The notes under the pieces are model-generated. The model was not told where the DNA came from. It did not search any database and saw only the letters and a program-made list of their open reading frames with translations. From assembly GCF_030272615.1 (NCBI RefSeq), contig NC_081413.1, positions 724,062,649 to 724,126,648 of the forward strand: a DNA stretch of 64,000 nt, in the 5' to 3' direction. Positions 45,781 to 57,911 of this stretch are shown in pieces (the stretch's first letter is position 1; each line of letters opens with the position of its first letter). The position numbers were made by a program, and so were the translations under genes. The DNA comes from Cryptomeria japonica (Eukaryota; Streptophyta; Pinopsida; Cupressales; Cupressaceae).

Positions 45781-46880
45781 TACAATCTCCAACCTCATAG
45801 CCAATAATAAGAGAGGGTAGGCAAGATAAATAATAAATAAATAATGGGTAGGAAGAATAAACAATAATAATAATAAATAAAATAGAAAGGATTAATAAAT
45901 AAAATAAATAAATAAATCAAAAGCCCAGTAAATCTTAAACCACAAAAATAATATAAATAAATAAATAAACAATAAATAATATTATCTCACAAACACAACT
46001 CCCAAAAACGTCAATCATAACAAGGGGTAAGTAAATAAATAAATAAATAATAAACAAATAATAACAAATAAATAACCAATAAATAGATGAGCCAATAATA
46101 AATAAATAAATACACAATAAACAAATAATTAAATGTAAAGGTAGATATAAAAATACTCCAGCCAATATAATTTAAACTCAATACCATTACTATCTCCCAC
46201 ATACATATAAAATATAATAAATAAATAATCTTTCATGGATAATTATAAATGTCAAATATTATGATCCACAAAATAACATTAATAAATAATAACCCTCAAT
46301 AATTAATTACGTAATTATATTTAAATACCAATGCCATTCAATAATTTAATTTGTTATTAATAAACTATATAAGCCAATTAATTAATTAATAATTTAATTA
46401 ACCAACAATCGCAACTCCTCAAGACAATCCATCATAGGGTAACATAAAATACCACAAGACAACTCTAACCACAGAACTAAGACTGACATGGTACCAACAT
46501 AAACCTAGAGTGTAGAATGGCATTTCATGTAATTTCTGATCAACTTGCCAGTAGGATGAAGACACGCTCAAACCTGTGAAGCCAGGTGGAGTCGATGTCT
46601 AGTACTTGCAAATCTGACACCACCAATACACATACAACAATATATACCATAGCATATATCATGAAATAGGAAGACAAGTGAAGGGGAATCACAATATCAT
46701 ATTGTGCTCATGAATGAGTAGTATGACATCGTCCCTATCACAAACATAGTAGAAGTCAATCACAACAACCAAACACTATCATAATCATCATCATATCTAA
46801 TTTAATCATGAAATATGGTTATTACATAGTATGATACCATCAAATCATCATAAAGTAGACTAAGCTATATCAATATGGTT
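45781..46880. other. Host DNA with AAATAAATAAT-rich imperfect repeats
   Basis: Low-complexity A/T stretches with repeated phrases (AATAATAAGAGAGGGTAGG near 45,806; GGGGTAAGTAAATAAATAAA near 46,024), related to 28,970-29,250 across the solo LTR. Open frames on the minus strand here are artefacts of the A/T repeats. After about 46,440 the sequence is less repetitive and unassigned. Confidence 0.5.
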
Positions 46881-47306
46881 TATTGATGTACAAAAAGGCA
46901 AGATGAATCAGAGAGGGGCAATACACTATTTCGATATTCAAAGCTCGTTTTCACATATCGAAACACCTTGGATTAACACACCGAGCTAGATTTGACTTTC
47001 TCATCATGACACCTTGCATTCCTAAAAATTTGGAAAAAGGTCGACCGAATCGATGTGACCATCACACCGCTCCTGACTTTTTCACCCTGAATTTTGGGAT
47101 CATGTTTTGGCAGTATATTATAATGTTTAAAGATTCCTTTATGCAAAATTTCATCAATTCTAGGTTGGCCTATGATCAAAATTAAAGTTAGGGTTTCATA
47201 ATAATCTTTTCTTTTCTCATTTGAATTATCAATTCTCTAGCAATTGAAGGAGACCTCTTATGAAGTGAAAGTGCAGGTTTTATGTGGAGTATACAATCAG
47301 AAATTT
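46881..47306 (+). other. Possible LTR end of remnant C
   Basis: GAGAGGGGCAATAC (about 46,911) resembles a polypurine tract. The following block, with GGTCGACCGAATCG and CACCCTGAATTTTGGGATC, has the feel of a Tat LTR. No second copy is visible in the window, so the boundary and identity are uncertain. Confidence 0.3.
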
Positions 47307-48293
47307 TAAGCATTCATCAAAGTCTACATCAACCTTTTTCATCATCAATCGAAGCTTAGGAGATATTGAAGAATAATAAAGAAATCATTGACTATGATTG
47401 GCTTGTACCTCTCCCTTAGGGTTTGGTATGGTTTCGTGTTATTTTCATATCTCTATGTGAGTTTCACATCATTCATTTTCAGAATTACATTCTTTCTTTA
47501 GATCCATATTGCATTTGTGATTTGAAGCATTTACATTATGTTCATTTAGGGATTTTTCTCCAAACATAAGGTAGAACTCTAGTTTTGCATTTTAGCTCAT
47601 TAACATCTTACAAACACATGAGATTATAGGGTACACACACTTTTCAATACTTTATTGGCTATATGTGGAGGTGGAAATCACCAAAACAAGGGGTTTGGCT
47701 AAGTAAAAATCCTATATAGTTGCCCACACACCTTTTTTCAGATTGCAAGCGTAGGAATAGGTTTCTGATAGAGCTGCAAACTTTCAAGAAGTCAGAATCA
47801 ATAGGTACAAATCCAGATCCAGAAGTAGGTCATAGATCTTTGGGATCAAAGCGCCCAGTGCTTTGGTCCTAGACCAGATCATGCAACACCTTGGTCCTCT
47901 ACCTTTGGTGACACATTTTGGTAGTTCAGGCTTTTAGGACTTCAATTTGTAGGTTCCTAATTCTCAGCTTAGTACAATAATAGGGACCAAAGTGCCCAAA
48001 TTCTAGTACTAGGTGCACATCATAATTCCTCTAGCATATATGTGATCTGTGTCTCAATTTCATTTCTACATCTTTTTGTTATTGTAATTAACATAGTTGC
48101 TTTCATACATTTCACTAGCTTAGACTATCATTACTTTACATTTGACTCATTTCCCTTTTGTAGAAGAAAAGGAATAGAAACCCTAAAAGTATTCCTTGAC
48201 TCTCTTTCACAAGAGAAAATCAAAGTGAATCACTTCCTCAGGCTCTTTCGTATTCCAATGTGTGAATGAAGGTGAGATTAGGTCTTAGTTTAC
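47307..48293 (+). repeat. Leader repeat of remnant C, copy 1
   Basis: About 1 kb, directly repeated at 57,912-58,968. The shared start is TTAAGCATTCATCAAA and the shared end GTGTGAATGAAGGTG. It contains palindromic units such as GGATCAAAGCGCCCAGTGC, followed by TTTGGTCC (about 47,838-47,866); GGATCAAAGC and GCTTTGGTCC can pair. The ends are not TG...CA, so these are probably leader or LTR-plus-leader pieces rather than plain LTRs. Confidence 0.65.
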
Positions 48294-48503
48294 CCAATTC
48301 CTTTTTCACCCTACACATTTTGGTTATATTGACATGCTTACATTTTGGTTCATTTTTGGTAAACCTGACCTTCTTACATTTGAATTTCCTGATTTGATCT
48401 AGTAATTTTATGCTTTCTTTTAATCAAAAACATAAAAAATCTTTAAAAAAATGTTACCCACACTGTGTGTTTTTAGGCTTTATATGCACTTATTGTTTCG
48501 AAA

Positions 48504-49097
48504 ATGGCGGATTTTTATTTGCAAGATTTTCATTCATATGATGATGCATTTACCTATTATGTACGTTGAGTAAGGAAGAACTTGATGAGGCTTTGGATGA
48601 TTTTCTTTATCCCAAACCTTCTAAACTAACATTTTTCCAAAAGCTAATGAACATAGTTACTATTCCATTTCATAGTGATGATGGAAATAAGTCAAATGAT
48701 TCTTCTCATGAAGTCATTCCTATTAAGTCATCATTTAAATCTAGTAACATGGTGGTTTATAACAACCCCCTCTATGATGATTTGTCTCCTTTTGAATCTA
48801 AGCACAACCCATTTAGTAGTCATGATCATGCTATTTTGGATGATTCTCTTAATGATTTCATGTCTAACAACTTCTTTAAACAAGGATTACACATCTAAGA
48901 GATTGATTAATATGATAAATGTGAATGAGCATAACTTTCAAAAATTCCCTAATAAAACTTTTCTTGTGTTTCAAGGTTCTTGTCCTTCTCCAAATTCACA
49001 ACCTCTTAACAAGCCTCTCTTTGTGATTCAAGGTAGTTATAGTAATGAGGCCTTTTGCACCCCTAAAAAACTAGTTATCACTGTGCAGGGCGGATAA
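48504..49097 (+). pseudogene. Remnant C N-terminal polyprotein (non-canonical gag position)
   Basis: An ATG at 48,504 opens MADFYLQDFHSYDDAF and soon shifts into the frame of 48,566-48,898 (KEELDEALDDFLYPKPSK, then acidic and serine-rich sequence with NNPLYDDLSPFESKHNPF). More coding-like sequence follows to 49,097. No canonical gag capsid domain or zinc knuckle is seen before the protease, unlike A and B. It could be a truncated or replaced gag. Confidence 0.45.
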
Positions 49098-50468
49098 CCC
49101 ACTAAGAGTTCCTGTGAGTACACTAAACATATTAACTAAGAGAATTATAATTAGATTGCTCACACATATAATACAAAGAACAATAGGCAACCTAATCCAC
49201 CCTCAGTTATCCCTTCTTCACTTCCTACTTCCCAACCTATTCTTCAACAAGCACCTCAAATTTCATAAACTCCTAGGAAGGAGTATGATCTTATTGAACA
49301 TCTTAAAGCTACTACCGCCAATATTTATATTTGAGACTTAATTAAAACTTAATCCATGCATCATGGAAACTTACAAGATGCTTTAAAGACTTTAGATGTC
49401 CCACCCGCAATGACACCTAATAATGTGGCTTCTTTGATTGACTCCACAACCACCCCTAAAGCTCAAATTATGTTCACAAAAGATGAATTACCATCTCATG
49501 ATGTTCAACACCAATATGATCCTCTCACAATTGTTGTACTTATTAATGGAAATACTATAAGACCAACTCTTGTTGATAATGGATTTGGCCTTAACGTTTG
49601 TAGCATTAATCTATTGCATAAAATCAAGGTGGATACTTCTCTTATTAAACCAGATTTTCTTGCTATTTATGGCTTTGATAATGTGGCTAGATCTTCCTTA
49701 GGTACTATAACCTTTCCTATTAAGGTGGGACTTGTTATTTTATCTACGCCTATTCATGTCATGCCTAATATCCTCACCTACAATCTTTTGTTAGGACAAC
49801 CTTGGATTCATTGTATGCAAGTTGTTCCTTCAACTTTGCATAAGCAAATTAAGTTCATTTACAACAATAAGCTGTATACCTTGTTTGTTGATACCAATTT
49901 ACAATCTTCTATGCAAACCTCATCTTTCAAGGCTTCTTCAACTACTTATGAATCTCCTTCCAACACTCCTAAATCTCCAAGTACTCCTACTTCTTCGAGT
50001 AGTCTTGATTCTTCTTCATCTGAATCACTAGTCTCTCTTGAAGATACTTTTTCACTAGAAGAAGTGCACTTAGGTGATGATTCGGGGTCTTTTTACTTTA
50101 GACCTTCTTTTTTAAGAGATTATAAAGTCCCTCCAAGAGAACGTAAGATCGAAAAGGAGAAAGATATAAATGAACCTAAAAAGCAACCTACTTTGTGTAA
50201 AAAACTCAATAACAACTTTGTGGCTACTTCTAAATCTGAACATTCTTCTACACCTCCTACTTCAACTAATTATGACATTCAAACATATGAGCCCCCACCT
50301 TCCCTTAAGGAAATGGCTGCTATTTATGGTCCTGGTTTTCACATCTTAGCTAAGAGTGGATATAATGGCAATGGTTGTGGTGCACAAGAACAAGGGATAA
50401 AGGTTCCTTTAGAAAATAACATTTGTGAAACTTCTTTTGGACTTCGATATAATCCCTTTAAATCCTAA
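49098..50468 (+). pseudogene. Remnant C protease with G-patch-like motif
   Basis: The pre-protease block (EYDLIEHLKATTANISI, about 49,276-49,330) corresponds to NLVEQLDKTPALIS in A. From 49,356 the frame is open for 370 codons: retropepsin loop PTLVDNGFGLNVCS and flap half YNLLLGQPWIHCMQ. A serine/proline-rich linker follows, then a weak G-patch-like block at about 50,327-50,465 (GPGFHILAKSGYNGNG, EQGIKVPL, FGLRYNP). It ends at TAA just where the R1 insertion begins. The sequence is clearly distinct from A and B, so C is another Tat family. Confidence 0.8.
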
Positions 50469-50476
50469 TGGCAACA

Positions 50477-51805
50477 ATGCAACAAAATGAGAGGGTGAGT
50501 GAATTAGTTTGGGCAAAAACTTATTGGAACTTAAACCACAAATCAAATTTGATAATTAGCAGTTAAAGCATGAAACAACACCACATCAATAATACACTTA
50601 ACACCAAGATTTTTGACGTAGAAAACTCGGTTAAGGAAAAAACTACGGTGGGAACCTACCCACAATAATATAATACCCTATTAGGAGTAAATGAAATATT
50701 ACAATGGGGAATGCACATGCATTTAGGCACACTTCCTAGAGCTCATTGCTCAAATAAGAAACCCAGAAAGGCTACAACCTTTAGGGAAGGCTCACTACCT
50801 TACAGGAAGTCTCACCAACTTACAAAAGTATTCAGACAACAATCCGAATTACATGAATTGTGAAAATAACATCTCTATATGTCTGAGTACAGTTTCGGTT
50901 AAGAACACAGTCTTTCCTGCAACACTTCTCTTCTCTCCTTCTCATTTCTAAAAGATCAAATTACTTGTGCACACATACACTCAATCATACACACTCTCAA
51001 AGATCACAAACATACATCTTACATGATTATTACATTTATTTATACAAGTCATCAACCTCTATTTCAAGGTCGGCCAAACCCTTAATACAAATAACAAAAT
51101 AATAACCTCACGCTACAACAATACATGTGGACCAAAACAATGTTAGTTAAGACATAGTCTGGAGCTATATCTATACTGCAAACATGCAACACCTCCAACA
51201 ATTATGCCCCCATAATCTGCAACACGCTACAATCACCAAGAATGTTGCATAACACGAAGAATGTCATCAGACAAAGAAAAACTTCAATAACACGCACAAT
51301 AATAAATGCAAACCACCAATACGCATAGAACATGATCTAGAGATATTCACAAGCAACGTGAATTGCACCACAACAACTGCAATAACTCAGATCACTAGAA
51401 TCGTCATCATCTCTCTATCAAAGCTCAACAATACCAACATAATTGACTATCAACCTGAAATATTCTCTTGTGGATTTCCAAATCATGAACCAATCGAACT
51501 GACAACACACATCAACGTCCATAACACATCCCACACATCTGCAACTAAAGATATTAAAATTCCAGAGCAATACAAAGCATAAACCAGAATACCGAATAAC
51601 ACGAACAACCTAATAACATCCTCTATACCGGATCTCATAAATCAATCAAGACATCATGCAGACCTCTACAAATGGGAATGAACCATCTCCAAACAACATA
51701 CTAGAAACCCTTTAATCTGCATTAGCTCATTTGCAATGCACGGGCTAAACCAACTCATTCAATCAAACTGCAACACTGGAATACTCAGAAGAATATGTTG
51801 ACATC
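50477..51805. mobile_element. Repeat R1, copy 2, inserted in remnant C
   Basis: It separates C's protease from its RT. It is flanked by a 10-bp direct repeat AATGGCAACA (50,467-50,476 and 51,806-51,815). Since copy 1 has similar AATGNCAA flanks, these bases may belong to the element rather than being a target duplication. Features shared with copy 1 are GAGAGGGTGAGTGAATTAG near the left end, a GACGTAGAAAACTCGG / GGAAAAAACTACGG segment, and TTGACATC at the right end. It has no long ORF, which suggests a non-autonomous element. Confidence 0.6.
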
Positions 51806-51809
51806 AATG

Positions 51810-52257
51810 GCAACACATCGTTCTAGCAAACTTCTCAGCAACATCCACCAAATCCACCAAATCCTCTAAGAGACCATCCCTTAATGTCAATGTCATCTTC
51901 TCCTCTAATTCACTTTCATTAAAACATCCTGAATACATCGATTCTAATTCTAATCAACCTTCCCTAGATGTCTCCTCTACCAATGATTCCTTGACTAAGT
52001 TTTTAGGAGCTTATCACAATCTTCCTCGATATCATCATAATCATGGCTTTCCATATTGTTTAAATGTTGAGGCATACTTTGGGAAAGACATTGGATTAGA
52101 TAATGATACTAATGAGAAGATACATAAATTTCTTCAACCGATGGATATTCCCCAACAAAGTAATCTTCTTGTGAGTGATACCATTGATGTTAGGATAGAT
52201 CCTTGTAATGAAGAAGAGATCATAAAGATCAAGAAGTGTTTAACTGATGAAGAATAG
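51810..52257 (+). pseudogene. Remnant C linker before RT
   Basis: Coding resumes after the insertion and stays open in one frame to TAG at 52,255-52,257. It includes FLGAYHNLPRYHHNHGF, then NVEAYFGKDIGL, which aligns with the [14 protein letters not shown] region upstream of RT in A. Confidence 0.65.
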
Positions 52258-53000
52258 AAAGAATATTTTATCTTATTAGATGAATTCCTTGAAATATTTG
52301 CTTGGATTTATTTGTATATGCTTGGCATTTATCCTAAAATTGTCACTCATAACATTATATTGATTCCCAATGCTAAACCTGTGAAGGAGAAAATTAGGAA
52401 AATGAATCCCAAAATAGCCTTGCTTGTTAAAGCTGAAATTGAAAAAAATTCTAGATGTTCGCTTTATATGCTCTATTGATTATTCTCCTTGGATTTCGAA
52501 TATTGTTGTCATTAGTAAGCCTAATAATTAGATTGAGATGTGCACTGATTTTTGAGACCTCAATAAAGCTTCATTGAAAGATGATTTCCCACCTCTAAAC
52601 AGTAACATGATAGTAGATTCTATTACTGATCATTCTTTGTTGTATTTTATGGATGGTTTCTCAGGATACTATAAAATCTTTATCAATCCACAAGATCAAT
52701 TAAAAGATGCATTTTCTACTTCTTGGGGTACATTTTGTTGGGTTATGATGCCTTTTGGGTTGAAAATCATTGGCTCTACCTATCAACGTGCTATGAATCT
52801 CATCTTTCATGACTACATTCATAAAATCTTAGAAGATTACATTGATGAAATCTTAGCTAAGTCTATATCTCGTTAAGATCATGTTAACATATTTTGGAAT
52901 TTTTTTGAAAGAATCCATAAATATAACATGCGCTTAAACCCTCGAAAATGTGTTTTTGGTGTAGATAGTGGATAGCTATTAGGGTTCATAGTATCGCATC
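52258..53000 (+). pseudogene. Remnant C reverse transcriptase
   Basis: Readable motifs are KIRKMNPKIALLVKAEIEK, DFPPLNSNMIVDS, LLYFMDGFSGYYKIFI, MPFGLKIIGSTYQRAM, and EDYIDEILAKS where the catalytic YVDD should be. The second active-site aspartate has become glutamate. There are several stops and at least one frameshift near 52,445. It is inactive. Confidence 0.85.
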
Positions 53001-54530
53001 ATGGTATTGGGGTGGATACAATGGAAAAGGATATCACTATCCCGCCTTTCAATAAAAATAATATCTAGTTTTATCTCTAGTTTAATTAAGAGGGGTCATG
53101 GAAAGAATAGGTTCAAAATCACGACCAATTCCTTTCTCAAATTCTGCTGCAACTGCACGATCTCTTCCTGCAAGCCACAAATGACCTATGAAAAAGAAAG
53201 ATATTTCCAGAGGATGAAAGCATCTTATTGGGTTTATATTCATGAGAAAACGATGCCAAAAATACTTAGCAAGAAAATAGATGTTATAGTCAACATACCA
53301 CCACCTCGAAACATCTCTCAATTGAGAAGTTTGCAAGGAAAATTCAAGCTATTTGTAGGTTTGTTTCACAACTTTCAAATCAAACTTTTCCTTTTTCTCA
53401 ATAAGACTTTTTGATGGAATATTGATTGTCAACAAGCTTTTGAGGATCTCAAAACTTATTTGGCTAATCCTCCTATCTTGCAACCTACTATTTCTACTCA
53501 ACCTTTCCTTCTATATACCACCGCTCCCTCTCGCGCTCTTACAACTTTAATGGCGCATTTATTATATAAGTCGCACTTTACTCAATTATAAAGTCTGATA
53601 TTTTGCGATAGAAAGGCAATGTCGTACTCTTTTTTTTGCAACTTAGAAGTTGTGACATTATCTTTCGAATGTTGAGACTCGTGTTATCATTAAATTTGAT
53701 CCTTTAAAACATCTCTTTTCCAAAACTGATCTTTCAAGATGCTTAGCGAAATGGGTTATGATGTTAATAGAATTTGATTGTAAATTTGTTTCTCAAAAAG
53801 TGATTAAAGGACAATCTTTAACTGACCATTTAGTTTATGTGCCTTCTCCTCTCACCTTACCTAATCCAAAATCTTTTCCCAATGATTTTGTTCTCCCTAT
53901 TGATGTTGATAAGACTTGGGAATTGTACTTTGATGGATCTAAGTGTTGAACTGGTTTAGGAGCATGTATTATTTTAATACCTCCTTCAGGAAAACCTATC
54001 CCTTTATCCTATCATCTCAATTTCCTTTGTACTAACAATATCACCAAGTATAAAGTTATTATTGTTGGTTTAAAAGAGGCTTTATCTCTTAATTTCTGAC
54101 ACTTACATATCTATGGTGACTCACAATTAATTATAATACAAGTTACAGGAACACATCAATCTAAACAAGACAGATTATCACAGTACTATGACTTGTCCTT
54201 ATCATTGTTATAAAAGTTCACCTCTTACACCATGGACCTTGTTCCTCGAAAAGATAATCAACATGCAGATGTGATGGCAAGTACAACCTTCCTCATTTCC
54301 CTTGACAATCCTTCAATGGATTATCATTTCATGATTCACAACCTTTCTTCACCAAATATTACTAATAACTCAGGTGATGTAACTTATTGGGATCCTACAA
54401 GTAAGAAGGCTATATCTATAATTTGTAAGCGTGTTGCAAGATACATTATCCTTTCTAATGTCCTTTATAGAAGAGGTTATAATGGTATTCTCCTTCATTA
54501 TCTCAACAAAAATGAGATCCCAATTGTTCT
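53001..54530 (+). pseudogene. Remnant C RNase H regions
   Basis: Highly broken. A block at 53,290-53,400 ([15 protein letters not shown]) is the connection after RT, with an unrelated-looking insertion just before it (about 53,030-53,240). The archaeal-type RNase H keeps WELYFDGSKC (53,917-53,946), but the glutamate motif reads TKYK instead of AEYE; IYGDSQLII (about 54,110) and PRKDNQHADVMAS (54,244-54,282) remain. Confidence 0.75.
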
Positions 54531-55570
54531 CAAGGCACATTCAGGTGCTTGCGGGAGCAATTTGAGTGGCAAATATTTAGTTCAAAGGTTGCTCTGAATG
54601 GGATACTATTAGAAAACCATGGAGAAAGACTCATTTTCCTTTATTAAAATGAGTCATTAGTTTAATGCTCCTGCGCAAGAGCCAAGGTTGCAAGTGGCTT
54701 CTTGGTCCTTCTCCTTGTGGGGTTTGGATCTCATTGGAAAAATCTTCCCCCCTTCTTCCCAAGGACATATTTTCATTCTCACTACCATAGATTATTTTAT
54801 GAATTGGGTAGAAGTTCTTCCTCTTCGATCCACTACTACTGATCAATTTCTCCTAGAAAACATTATTTATTTATTTGGTATACTTTCCACTTTGATTTTT
54901 GATAGTGGTACCTCTTTAAGAACAAAGATGTGAAGAAATTCCTTTATAAATATCACATTCAACATCAATTTTCTACACTTTATTATCCTCAATCAAATGG
55001 TCAAGTTGAGGTTTCTAATAGGATCATTGAACAAATTCTTCAAAAGATATAAATAAGCATGATAAGGATTGTCATTCATAATTGACCTATGCTCTTTGGG
55101 CCTATGAGACAACTGTTCACATAGCTACTAGTACTAGTCCTTAAAATATTGTTTATGGTGTTGACACAACTATGCCCTTAGAGTTAGAGATTCCTTCACT
55201 AAGAATCTCTCTTAAAGGGATTGTTGATGATGATTCTTATAGAGAAAAAGGACTTCAACAACTTGAAATGATTGATGAGCAACACATAAACACTATTGAG
55301 CATATTCAAGCCTATCATAAGACCTTACAATGAGGTTATAATGACAAAGTCACTCAACATTCCTTCTCTATGGGTGATCTTGTCCTTTATGAGAGCCAGC
55401 AAAACGTAAATTTCTTACCAGAAGAAAAATGAAAGTTCATCCTGAATTGTCTTGGACCTTACATCGCCACTAAAGTCTATGGATCGGGTGCTTAGAAAAT
55501 AGCGGATGTGGAAGGTACGCCTCTTAAGGAACCCATAAATGTTATGAATCTTCATAGATGTTATGCTTAA
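54531..55570 (+). pseudogene. Remnant C integrase
   Basis: The zinc finger is mostly deleted (HSGACGSN followed by stops; the CxxC is missing). The core has GLDLIGKIFPPSSQGH and FDSGTS in place of TDNGT, and NGQVEVSN with the glutamate. The C-terminal end has GPYIATKVYGSGA and closes MNLHRCYA with TAA at 55,568-55,570, parallel to MHLKRFYT in A. Confidence 0.8.
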
Positions 55571-56110
55571 ATTTATTTCTCCTCCCTTTCTTTTCATTCT
55601 TAATTGTATTATATGTTAGTATTTCTTCATTAAAGCATATGATATTAAATTATCATTGTTTCGTCTATATTGCTTTGTTCTTGACAAACATATTTTAGTT
55701 TTGGTTGTCTTGAATTCATTATATAATTTATTAGGAATTTACATTTTGTTATGCTATCTTATCATGCAATTTTCTTAATGTATTGTGTTAAGTTACATTG
55801 TGTTGTGTTTAATTAAGACATTAATTAGATCACAGTTGTTATGTAGTTTAACATAAACACATCACATCATCTCTTTTTAGCATTTAATTAAACACTTAGT
55901 TATTTAGTTAAATTACACATGTAGCAATTTAATCATGGAACTATTGAGAAATAAATCACATTAGAATTAAATTAGACATACATTTACAATTCCAAATTTG
56001 TTACTTTAATCAAAGAAATATAACACACTATCAAAGGGACAAATTTGAGACAAAACTGATCATCATAGATATATAATTTTTTTTAGTATATCATATACAT
56101 CATGTAGCCA
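55571..56110. other. Noncoding stretch downstream of remnant C pol
   Basis: T- and A-rich, no supported gene; probably part of C's 3' region. Confidence 0.4.
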
Positions 56111-57905
56111 CTAGATACAAAATGTGGCCTCTACATCACCACCTCTAAGGATGGTGGCTACCCAAGCCCTCTGGCCCCTGTCGTGGTGGTTCCATGGGTG
56201 TATGAAGATGAGTAAAATTAGATAGTGACTCCTCGATGAACTCCTTTGATCTTGATCTATCAGTGTACCTCTAAAAAATGTTGACTTCGTATAGGCCTTT
56301 GTAAACTCATGACATAGCTGCTTCATCTCCTCTTGATTGAGCTCTAGATCTAACCTCACCACATAGAATACATCATCATGTCATCTGGTACTCTGCTATG
56401 GTCTCTGTATGATCTACGAAGACTATGGAATGCATGATGTCATGATGATATCATTGAGTGGGTGATGGAAAAGGTCACGCAATTCCCACACACTGACTAC
56501 AAAGTGAAAGAGAACATAATGCATACATATATCATCATAAACAAAATTAAAATTCTTCAAATAAAGACTTTCCTAGGTCCCCCCTGCCATTCAGATATGA
56601 TAGAAGCCTATGATATAGAATTATTTGGTATGACTCCACTATCTCACCATGCTTGTACTGCCTTTGTGTCTTAGGATGTAGCTCTGATGGTGAGGACCTG
56701 AGAAATCTCAAGCTTGGTCTCTCTAGAGTTGCCTCCTCTATTGCTACATCCTCTCCTCTATCCTCTACTGTAGGAGGATATAGGGATATGGTCTCATCTC
56801 CTAGATTTATGGGTTTCTCCTCCTCCTTTTCCTCCTGTTCATCCTCCTCTATCTCCTCTTGTTCAGGTCCTCCTGCTCATCTTGTTCATCATGTCCCTCC
56901 TTGTCGCTTGGCTCCTTTGAGGCATCCTATCCTCTCTGCTCACTCTTTGAGTCGACTGATCTTGTCCATGGGTCGAGGTTCCCTCGTGGGTAGTCTAATG
57001 GAAAAATGGCTCTAGCGAAGTTCCTATCCCACCATGTGACGTATCTGCACTAGAATTTGACATCATCCTTTAGTGTAGATACGTACATGTCTCTCTTGTC
57101 ATCCTCTAAATCTATAAGCTCTATCTGATTTACAGTAAGTCTAGGTACTACTCTTGGTCTCATGACACATTTAGAATATCATATGTAGATCCGTACTCCT
57201 GTAGGCACACCCCGCTCTAGACTGAACTGCCTCCTCACTCTATCAAAATAGAATGGCATTACAATGTAGCTATGGAAACCCTCTAGAAGATGATTCCACT
57301 GCATGAGGTGAAATTGTCTATGCTAACTTGGTCAAGTATCCATCCGTCATTACGACCTCCACACAATGTCATTTAGTCTCAATCTATCTATCGCCACTCT
57401 CCAATACAATAAGTCACCTCTCTACCATGATCTGGTTGTGCATGGGTAACCATATGACCGAGGCTCATCAACATCTACATTAACCAAAAATCCTACTGGT
57501 CTAGTGCATGTGATGTTCTCAAACATCTAGACTTGTAGAAGGGTGTATGCAATCAAACTATTCCCCTCCCCTTAAATTTAGTCTCTGAAGTCATGGTAGA
57601 GATGAGCTAATATGCTTTGTCCCCATGTGAAGACAATGCACTACTCCTCCATTGCAGCAATGGGATATGTAAGACCTCCATGCATGTGATTGCCTTGCAT
57701 GTCAGGACATTTGGCTAGTCCCATTGGCGATCATGAGTCTCCTCACTAGTGGAACTAAGATATAGGATGAAGTAACCATTGGATGAGAATCTAACCATTC
57801 GTCTTTGCACGTATAGCTCTACCAATGCAATAAATTTGATCTCTCCTCATGACCATTGATGAGAAATCTCTATGGTATCTCATTGTCCATCCTCTCACTA
57901 GGAGT
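56111..57905 (-). pseudogene. Plant mobile domain (PMD, MAIN/MAIL1-like) pseudogene, antisense to remnant C
   Basis: The minus strand encodes recognisable PMD pieces in order from 57,700 down: GGLTYPIAAMEE, WGQSILAHLYHDF, LIAYTLLQV-stop-MFENIT, RPVGFLVNVDVD, LLYWRVAIDRLRLNDIVW, then MPFYFDRVRRQFSLERGVP (about 57,196-57,262). An acidic/basic tail follows at 56,800-57,000. The DRVxRQFxxxQ(E)xIP block and WGxALLAxLYxxL block are typical of the plant mobile domain found in MAIN/MAIL1 proteins and in transposon-borne copies. There are at least seven stops. 56,111-56,362 holds a further open piece (MVRLDLELNQEEMKQLCHE) that may be its far C-terminus. Position between pol and the second leader repeat, in antisense, matches where extra ORFs occur in some plant gypsy elements. 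Confidence 0.7.
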
Positions 57906-57911
57906 CATTAA

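Noticed and set aside
45935-46202. Two minus-strand frames rich in L, I, Y and F that look like membrane proteins
   Set aside because: They are translations of AAATAAATAA-type low-complexity DNA.
56653-57015. 120-residue serine-rich plus-strand frame
   Set aside because: It is the complement of the charged tail of the antisense plant mobile domain pseudogene.
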